Assembly (NCBI GenBank): GCA_028696995.1
Contig: JAQVFY010000005.1
Coordinates: forward strand, 1 to 56,540
Source of the DNA: Patescibacteria group bacterium
Lineage (GTDB): Bacteria; Patescibacteriota; Patescibacteriia; Patescibacteriales; UBA12465
Direction: 5' to 3'
DNA: 56,540 bases
Positions 51,014 through 56,540 of this stretch are shown here, one piece after another (position 1 is the stretch's first letter; each line of letters begins with the position of its first letter). The notes beneath the pieces are model-generated. The model did not search any database. It was not told where the DNA came from and was given only the letters and a program-made list of their open reading frames with translations. The position numbers and the translations under genes were made by a program.

Positions 51014-51556
51014 ATGTCAAGATTAGGAAAATTACCAATAAAAATACCTGCAGGAACTCAAGTAAATATTGATAAAGGTTTTATTACTGTTAAAGGTCCT
51101 AAAGGAGAATTAAAGCAAGAGTTGATTAAGGCTGTAAAAGTGGAGATGAATGACAATAATGAACTTATTGTTAGTATTAATAATCCTGAAGATAAAAAAG
51201 AAAGATCTTTTTGGGGATTGTTTAGAGCTTTGGTCAATAATATGGTGATCGGAGTTAATGATGGCTATCAGAAAAAATTAGAAATTAAGGGTGTTGGGTA
51301 TAAGGTAGCGGTCAATGGTAATAAAATAAATTTAAATTTAGGATTTTCTCATCCTGTAGAATTTCCTTTGCCAGATGGAGTTTCAGCTGTAGCTGAAGGA
51401 AATTTCTTAACTATTATTGGTATTGATAAACAATTAGTAGGCGAATTAGCTGCTCAAATTAGAAAGTTAAGAAAACCAGAGCCGTATAAAGGAAAGGGTA
51501 TTCGTTACATTGATGAAGTGGTTAGACGTAAGGCTGGTAAAGCGGCGGCTAAATAA
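51014..51556 (+). CDS. rplF: Ribosomal protein L6
   Basis: 180 residues with the two tandem L6 folds; SRLGKLPIKIPAGTQV, LEIKGVGYKVAV and the C-terminal KPEPYKGKGIRY are conserved. Confidence 0.98.
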   Translation: MSRLGKLPIKIPAGTQVNIDKGFITVKGPKGELKQELIKAVKVEMNDNNELIVSINNPEDKKERSFWGLFRALVNNMVIGVNDGYQKKLEIKGVGYKVAVNGNKINLNLGFSHPVEFPLPDGVSAVAEGNFLTIIGIDKQLVGELAAQIRKLRKPEPYKGKGIRYIDEVVRRKAGKAAAK

Positions 51557-51583
51557 AGTAATTTAATTTTTAAATTTTTAAAT

Positions 51584-51940
51584 ATGAATAAAGTAAAAGT
51601 AAAAAATGAAAAACTAGCTCGACGGCATGTTAAAATTAGATCTATTATTAGCGGAACTAAAAAAAGACCACGACTTAGTGTTTTTCGTTCTAACCGAGGA
51701 ATGTTTGTCCAATTAATTGATGATTCAGCCGGAAAGACTTTGATTAGTGCTAATGTTAAAGAATTAAAGGGTTCTAAAGATAAGAAAATAGAAGTAGCTT
51801 TTAATCTTGGTAAATTATTAGCTGAAAAGGCTAAAGAAAAAAAGATTAGTCAAGTTGTTTTTGATAGAGGTGGTTATAAATATCATGGAAGAGTTAAAGC
51901 TGTGGCGGAAGGGGCTCGAGAAGGCGGATTGATTTTTTAA
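51584..51940 (+). CDS. rplR: Ribosomal protein L18
   Basis: 5S rRNA-binding protein, 118 residues. Seen: [20 protein letters not shown] and [23 protein letters not shown] (quoted in parts: [21 protein letters not shown]). Confidence 0.97.
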   Translation: MNKVKVKNEKLARRHVKIRSIISGTKKRPRLSVFRSNRGMFVQLIDDSAGKTLISANVKELKGSKDKKIEVAFNLGKLLAEKAKEKKISQVVFDRGGYKYHGRVKAVAEGAREGGLIF

Positions 51941-51964
51941 TTTATATAAAAATAAAAAAATATT

Positions 51965-52597
51965 ATGTCAGACGAAAAAAACAATATTAATAATAATCAA
52001 GTTAATAATAAATCTAAAAGTTTTGATTCTTCTAATAAAAAGTCTTTTCCTGGGAAAAAACGTTTTGGAGAAAGACCTAAGGAAGAATTTGAACAAAGAA
52101 TTTTGGATATTGCTCGTGTTACTAGGGTTATGAAGGGTGGAAAAAGAATGAGTTTTAGAGCTTGTGTTGCTATTGGAGATAAGAAGGGAAGAATTGCTGT
52201 GGCCTTGGGTAAGGGAGCTGATGTTACTCTAGCTGTTAATAAGGCGGTTAATAAGGCTAAGAAAAATATTGTTTTTGTGCCGATTGTTAATGATACTATT
52301 CCTCATGAGATTAATAATAAATTTGGTTCAGCTAAAATATTATTAAAACCAGCTTCTCAGGGTAGAGGAGTAATTGCCGGTGGTGTAGTTCGTGTTATTA
52401 TGGATTTAGTTGGTATCAAAAATATCAGTAGTAAAATTTTGGGAACTAATAATAAAATTAATAATGCTAAGTGTACTATCTTGGCCTTAGACAAATTAAG
52501 AAAAGTTGGTCCTTTACTTAATGCCAAAAAAGCTGAAATTAAAAAGGAAGATCAGGTTAAAAAAATAGAGGAAAAAGATATTGTTAATAATAAATAA
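51965..52597 (+). CDS. rpsE: Ribosomal protein S5 with extended tails
   Basis: 210 residues. Core motifs VTRVMKGGKRMSFRACVAIGD and ASQGRGVIAGGVVRVIMDLVG are present (quoted in part). About 40 Asn/Ser/Lys-rich residues precede the core and a Lys/Glu tail follows it. The next gene is rplO: rpmD (L30), normally between them, is missing, and the 28-base gap leaves no room for it. Confidence 0.97.
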   Translation: MSDEKNNINNNQVNNKSKSFDSSNKKSFPGKKRFGERPKEEFEQRILDIARVTRVMKGGKRMSFRACVAIGDKKGRIAVALGKGADVTLAVNKAVNKAKKNIVFVPIVNDTIPHEINNKFGSAKILLKPASQGRGVIAGGVVRVIMDLVGIKNISSKILGTNNKINNAKCTILALDKLRKVGPLLNAKKAEIKKEDQVKKIEEKDIVNNK

Positions 52598-52625
52598 AAT
52601 TATAAATAAATAAGATTTAAATAAT

Positions 52626-53057
52626 ATGGCAATTTCACTAAGTAATATTAAAAAGAGCTCCGGCAGTTCTCGTCCTGGAAAAAGAATCGGTCGAGGAAAT
52701 TCTTCTGGCAAGGGCACTTATAGTGGTCGAGGATTAAAGGGTCAGAAATCTAGATCTGGTGTTAGTCGTTTTAAATTAAAAAGATTAGGAATGAAGAAAA
52801 ATTTATTAAAAATTCCTAAATCTCGTGGTTTTAATGCTCTTAGTCCTAAAAATCAGGTAGTTAATGTTTTGAAAATAAATGAAAATTTTAAAGATAATGA
52901 GGTAGTTAATGCTCAAGTTTTATGGGAAAAAGGATTGATTAGTCGTAAAAATTTACCAGTAAAAATTTTAGGAAAAGAAAAACTGATTCCTAGGGGTTTA
53001 AAATTTGAAAAAATTTCCTTTAGTAAGAGTGTTATTGAACAATTAGATAAAAAATAA
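52626..53057 (+). CDS. rplO: Ribosomal protein L15
   Basis: 143 residues; RPGKRIGRGNSSGKGTYSGRG and GLKGQKSRSG are the glycine-rich N-terminal hallmarks. It precedes secY by 13 bases. Confidence 0.96.
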   Translation: MAISLSNIKKSSGSSRPGKRIGRGNSSGKGTYSGRGLKGQKSRSGVSRFKLKRLGMKKNLLKIPKSRGFNALSPKNQVVNVLKINENFKDNEVVNAQVLWEKGLISRKNLPVKILGKEKLIPRGLKFEKISFSKSVIEQLDKK

Positions 53058-53070
53058 TATTAATTATTAT

Positions 53071-54342
53071 ATGATTGATAAAATTAGAAAAATTTGGAAG
53101 ATAAAAGACTTACGCGGAAGTATTATTTTTGTTCTTATGATGCTGGTTATTTTTCGATTATTTGCTCATGTTCCAGTTCCTGGTGTAAATGTTTTAGCTT
53201 TAAAAGAAATATTTTCTTCTAATCAGGTCTTGGGGATGTTAAATGTTTTTACTGGTGGTAGTATGGATAATTTTTCCATTGTTATGATGGGAATTGGTCC
53301 TTATATTACTTCTTCTATTATTTTTCAATTATTAGGAATGGTTGTTCCAAAATTAGAGGAAATGCAAAAAGAAGAATCTGGGCGACAAAAGATAAATGCT
53401 TGGACTAGATGGGCTACTGTTCCTTTGGCTGTAGTTCAGGCTTATGGTATGATTGCTTTACTTCGTAGTTCTTCGGCAGACATTTTGGGTGATATTAATA
53501 CTTTTAACTTAATAGCAACTATTATAACAATAAGCGCTGGAACTATTTTCTTGATGTGGATTGGGGAATTAATTTCTGAAAAAAAGATTGGAAATGGGAT
53601 TTCTCTTTTAATTTTTGCTGGTATAATAGCTTCTCTTCCCTCTGCTATTCAGAGATTATTTGTAACTTTTGAGCTTTCCCAAATTTATTTATTGTTAGGA
53701 TTTTTAGTTATCGCGATAGTTACTATTGTCGGAATTGTTATTATTAATGAGGGACAAAGAAATATTCCGGTGCAATATGCTCGACAAATAAGAGGTAATC
53801 GTGCTTTTGGTGGTAGCTCCACTCATTTGCCGATGAGGGTTAATACTGCTGGAGTTATTCCTATTATCTTTGCTATTTCTGTTACTGTTTTTCCTTCTAT
53901 GATTGCTCAATTTTTTGTTTCAGCTAAATCAGCTTTTATCTCTAAGGCAGCTTATGCGGTTATTAATATTTTTGAAAATCAATTGTTTTACGGAATTTTT
54001 TACTTTATTTTAGTAGTGGCTTTTACTTATTTTTATACTGAAATTATTTTCAAACCCGACAATATTGCTGAAAATTTACAAAAACAAGGAGGCTTTATTC
54101 CTGGGATTCGACCAGGTCGTCATACTAGTGAATACTTATCTTTTATTAGTCGTCGTATTTTATTAACAGGATCTTTATTTTTAGGTCTAATTGCCGTTCT
54201 TCCTTTAGTAATGAAGTATTTTACTGGAATGCAATCTTTGGCAATTGGCGGTACTAGTCTTTTGATTGTGGTGTCAGTAGTTATTGAAACCGTTAAACAA
54301 ATAGAAGCTCAGGTTACTATGCGTGATTATGATGGAATTTAA
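53071..54342 (+). CDS. secY: Preprotein translocase subunit SecY
   Basis: Channel of the Sec translocon, 423 residues and ten membrane helices. Seen: plug/TM2 region GIGPYITSSIIFQLL, NEGQRNIPVQYARQ, and FKPDNIAENLQKQGGFIPG (quoted in part). Last gene of the ribosomal operon; adk, map and infA usually follow, but here a terminator does. Confidence 0.98.
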   Translation: MIDKIRKIWKIKDLRGSIIFVLMMLVIFRLFAHVPVPGVNVLALKEIFSSNQVLGMLNVFTGGSMDNFSIVMMGIGPYITSSIIFQLLGMVVPKLEEMQKEESGRQKINAWTRWATVPLAVVQAYGMIALLRSSSADILGDINTFNLIATIITISAGTIFLMWIGELISEKKIGNGISLLIFAGIIASLPSAIQRLFVTFELSQIYLLLGFLVIAIVTIVGIVIINEGQRNIPVQYARQIRGNRAFGGSSTHLPMRVNTAGVIPIIFAISVTVFPSMIAQFFVSAKSAFISKAAYAVINIFENQLFYGIFYFILVVAFTYFYTEIIFKPDNIAENLQKQGGFIPGIRPGRHTSEYLSFISRRILLTGSLFLGLIAVLPLVMKYFTGMQSLAIGGTSLLIVVSVVIETVKQIEAQVTMRDYDGI

Positions 54343-54361
54343 ATTATTATCAAAGTTTTAT

Positions 54362-54392
54362 AAAAAATCTCTGCTTAATGTAGAGATTTTTT
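54362..54392 (+). terminator. Terminator of the spc operon
   Basis: AAATCTCT and AGAGATTT pair around a loop of about 9 bases, followed by a T-run. Confidence 0.8.
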
Positions 54393-54428
54393 GTTTGTTT
54401 TTTCCTTTATTTTTTTAAAAAAATATTG

Positions 54429-54434
54429 TATAAT
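54429..54434 (+). promoter_or_regulatory. -10 element for the 54467 gene
   Basis: TATAAT preceded by TTG, 32 bases before the start codon; no convincing -35. Confidence 0.45.
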
Positions 54435-54466
54435 ATAATTAGTTTAATTTTTATTATTAAATTATT

Positions 54467-54754
54467 ATGTCTAGCATAAAATTGCCCGCCGGAGGAAATG
54501 ATTTTCGTATGCAAGGAATTAGTGGTTTTAATCGGGCTTTTTCTAATTTAATTCGCTACGGAAAATTTTCTAATTTACAAGACAACAAGGAGCAAATTGA
54601 GAGAATTTTTAGTTCTTTAGTTCCGACAATTAGAAGGGATGGTAAAATTCCATATTCTACTAGGCGTCAGGCTTTATTGAGGTTTATACGTATGCCGGGG
54701 ACAACTAAAGAAGACGAAAGAAATTTTAGAGAATTATTGGATTTTTATAAATAA
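54467..54754 (+). CDS. Small hypothetical protein
   Basis: A 95-residue basic, probably helical protein (NRAFSNLIRYGKFSNLQDNKEQ, quoted in part; IPYSTRRQALLRFIRMPGTT). No cysteines, signal or membrane segment. I do not recognise the family. It has its own -10 and follows the spc terminator, in the place where adk is often found, but it has no P-loop and is not an adenylate kinase. Confidence 0.6.
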   Translation: MSSIKLPAGGNDFRMQGISGFNRAFSNLIRYGKFSNLQDNKEQIERIFSSLVPTIRRDGKIPYSTRRQALLRFIRMPGTTKEDERNFRELLDFYK

Positions 54755-54799
54755 ATTTAAAATATTAAATTTATCTAATTTAATATTAATTTTTTTATT

Positions 54800-55813
54800 A
54801 TGATTTTAAACATTATTTTATTAATTATTGGTTTTGTTTTATTGATCAAGGGAGCTGATTTTTTAGTTGAGGGATCTTCTTTGGTCGCTAAAAGATTTGG
54901 CATTTCTAATGTCGTTATTGGTTTGACTGTAATTGCTTTTGGAACCTCGGCTCCAGAATTAATTGTTAATATTATTTCCTCTGTTAAAGGTAATTCCGAT
55001 ATTGGGATGGGTAATATTGTTGGGTCTAATATTTCCAATATTTTGTTGATATTAGGTGTCTCTGCCTTATTTTCATCTTTGAAAGTTGATAAATCTATTA
55101 TTAAAAAACAAATTCCCTTTTCTATTTTAGCTTCTATAGCTTTGTTTTTATTAATAAATAGTACGATAGTAAATGGTGTTGGTCCGGATGGCTTGATGCG
55201 TTCTGGCGGTTTAGTTTTGATTTTATTTTTTTGTATTTTTCTTTATTATACTTTTAGCGTTGTCAAGAAAGAGGATAATTTTAGAGAGGTTTTACGAAGA
55301 TTATTTAGTTTTAGGTTTTTTAAAAGAGTTTGTGATAATGGTGAAATTTTGCAAAAAGGTGGTAATTTAACTTCTGTTTTTATGATTATTGGTGGTATAG
55401 TAGCTTTATTTTTTGGAGGAAAATTTATTGTTGACAGTTCTGTTTTTATCGCTTCCTCTCTTGGTCTTAGTCAGGCTTTAATAGGGCTTACTATTGTAGC
55501 AGTAGGAACATCTCTTCCAGAGTTAGCCGCATCAGTCGTGGCTGCTCGTAAAAATCAAGCTGATATGGCCGTTGGTAATGTTATCGGTTCTAATATTTTT
55601 AATATTTTATGGGTCTTAGGTCTTAGTGCTGTTATTAGCCCAATTAGTTATAATCCAGCGATGAATTTTGATATTATTTTCTTGATAATAATTAGTTTGG
55701 GGTTGTTGCCGTTAATTTTTATGGGGAAGAAATATCATTTTACTAAAAAAGAAGGTTTGTTATTAATCACTTTGTATATAGCTTATTTAGTTTATATTAT
55801 AATTAGGGGATAA
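54800..55813 (+). CDS. CaCA-family Na+/Ca2+ antiporter (YrbG-like)
   Basis: Inner-membrane cation antiporter, 337 residues and about ten membrane helices in two inverted halves. Both alpha-repeat signatures are present: GLTVIAFGTSAPELIVN with GNIVGSNISNILLILG, and GLTIVAVGTSLPELAAS with GNVIGSNIFNILWVLG. Acidic and Ser/Thr ion ligands are intact in both. Its stop codon overlaps the map start by one base. Confidence 0.94.
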   Translation: MILNIILLIIGFVLLIKGADFLVEGSSLVAKRFGISNVVIGLTVIAFGTSAPELIVNIISSVKGNSDIGMGNIVGSNISNILLILGVSALFSSLKVDKSIIKKQIPFSILASIALFLLINSTIVNGVGPDGLMRSGGLVLILFFCIFLYYTFSVVKKEDNFREVLRRLFSFRFFKRVCDNGEILQKGGNLTSVFMIIGGIVALFFGGKFIVDSSVFIASSLGLSQALIGLTIVAVGTSLPELAASVVAARKNQADMAVGNVIGSNIFNILWVLGLSAVISPISYNPAMNFDIIFLIIISLGLLPLIFMGKKYHFTKKEGLLLITLYIAYLVYIIIRG

Positions 55814-56540
55814 TGATTTATTATAAAACAAAAGAAGAGATAGAAATTCTACGACAAGGTGGAAAGATTTTGGCTAATATTTTGGATCGTTTATCTAAGG
55901 AGGTTCGGCCAGGTATTTCTACTGCTAAATTAGAGGAATTGGCTTTACTTTGGATATCTGAGGCTGGTGGTCGCCCAGCTTTTAAAGATTATGATATGGG
56001 TGATGGAATCTTTTTTCCATCGGCTTTATGTGTTTCTATAAATAACGAAGTGGTTCATGGTTCTTCTTTGCCAGATAGGGTTTTACGGGCTGGAGATATC
56101 GCTAATTTAGATATTGGTATGGAATGGCCTCTTCAAACACTTAAAGAGGCTAAAGAGCAGAAAAGACCCTTTAATAGTTATTCTTCTGGAGGTGGTTTTT
56201 ATACTGATACTTGTCGGACTGTTCCAGTGGGTAAAATTAGCCCCACTATTAGTAAACTGCTCAGAATCACCCGAGAATCGCTAAATTTAGGCATTTCTAA
56301 GGCTTTGGCCGGTAATACTTTAAACGACATAGGAAGCACTATAGAGGCTTTTGTTAAGAAACATGGATATAGTGCCGTGCGAGACTTGGTTGGTCATGGT
56401 GTCGGTTATTTTGCTCATGAAGAGCCTAATGTCTTTAATTATCAAATCAGTCAAGATGACCCAGATAATATTGTTTTAGAACCCGGAATGGTTATTGCTA
56501 TTGAGCCGATGATTAATGCTGGGCGCTTTAATGTTAAAAT
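55813..56540 (+). CDS. map: Methionine aminopeptidase type I, 3' end cut by window
   Basis: Removes the initiator methionine. It starts at ATG 55813 (TAATG overlap with the exchanger) and is open at the window end, so it is missing from the ORF track. Metal ligands are visible: Asp in NLDIGM, Asp in YTDTCRT, His in LVGHGVG, Glu in IEPMIN; the substrate-contact His is in VVHGS. Between the two Asp ligands there is an insert of about 23 residues (LQTLKEAKEQKRPFNSYSSG) not found in typical MetAP. Confidence 0.95.
   Translation, partial: MIYYKTKEEIEILRQGGKILANILDRLSKEVRPGISTAKLEELALLWISEAGGRPAFKDYDMGDGIFFPSALCVSINNEVVHGSSLPDRVLRAGDIANLDIGMEWPLQTLKEAKEQKRPFNSYSSGGGFYTDTCRTVPVGKISPTISKLLRITRESLNLGISKALAGNTLNDIGSTIEAFVKKHGYSAVRDLVGHGVGYFAHEEPNVFNYQISQDDPDNIVLEPGMVIAIEPMINAGRFNVK

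Noticed and set aside
54467-54754. Adenylate kinase in the expected position after secY
   Set aside because: The 95-residue product has no P-loop or LID motif and is far too short.

Overview
The window is AT-rich, almost entirely coding, and nearly everything lies on the + strand; only fbaB and rpmB are confidently coded on the - strand. It reads as a chromosomal segment of a Candidate Phyla Radiation (Patescibacteria) bacterium. The strongest sign is that rpsE is followed directly by rplO with no rpmD (L30), a gene known to be missing across CPR. Supporting signs are compact or domain-trimmed enzymes (ThrRS without TGS, ComEC without its C-terminal domain, MurF without its N-terminal domain), type IV pilins beside comEC, and start codons preceded by A/T-rich sequence instead of a Shine-Dalgarno. 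The lineage within CPR cannot be fixed from this window. UGA is used as a stop and RF2 (prfB) is present, so the UGA-recoded groups (Gracilibacteria, Absconditabacteria) are unlikely.

Layout. 1-3010: EF-Ts (cut by the window edge), RicT/PSP1, GAPDH and a small basic protein. 3045-6128: a compact hydrogen-metabolism cassette, made of a NuoF/HydB-like flavoprotein, a complete [FeFe]-hydrogenase and a TM1266-type hydrogenase regulator. 6172-9377: an unknown protein, the CCA-adding enzyme, then a ribbon-helix-helix protein and a NYN-domain nuclease transcribed from a promoter whose -10 overlaps a long palindrome. 9486-13817: lipoprotein cyclophilin, IscS, a HAD phosphatase, a decayed integrase tail, IscU and a ZIP transporter. 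13832-23141: RodA, L25, a subtilase with C-terminal repeats, a UDP-glucuronate-decarboxylase-like SDR, ThrRS, class I aldolase, a membrane protein and Fe-type superoxide dismutase. 23301-29548: a dcw cluster (mraZ-rsmH-ftsL-ftsI-murF) with clear MraZ boxes, then prfB. 29578-33875: a cloverleaf-shaped repeat, a frameshifted pilin with a FISUMP domain, comEC, L28, a site-2 protease and a DUF457-like protein. 33999-37146: the str operon (rpsL-rpsG-fusA). 37271-40996: a 1241-residue pilin-like protein with nine 71-residue repeats. 41170-54342: a small acidic protein, tuf, and the S10/spc ribosomal operons through secY. 54467-56540: a small unknown protein, a CaCA exchanger and the start of map.

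How it fits together. The organism appears fermentative: GAPDH and aldolase serve glycolysis, and the HydB/HydA pair could move reducing equivalents from NADH (possibly with ferredoxin) to protons. IscS and IscU would supply Fe-S clusters and SOD protects against oxygen. The pilins plus ComEC suggest surface adhesion and DNA uptake. No intergenic gap exceeds 300 bases and I found no tRNA, rRNA or CRISPR array.

The best candidates for something undescribed are the RHH-NYN pair with its operator (8561-9377), the trimmed HydAB-TM1266 cassette (3008-6128) and the giant repeat pilin (37206-40996).
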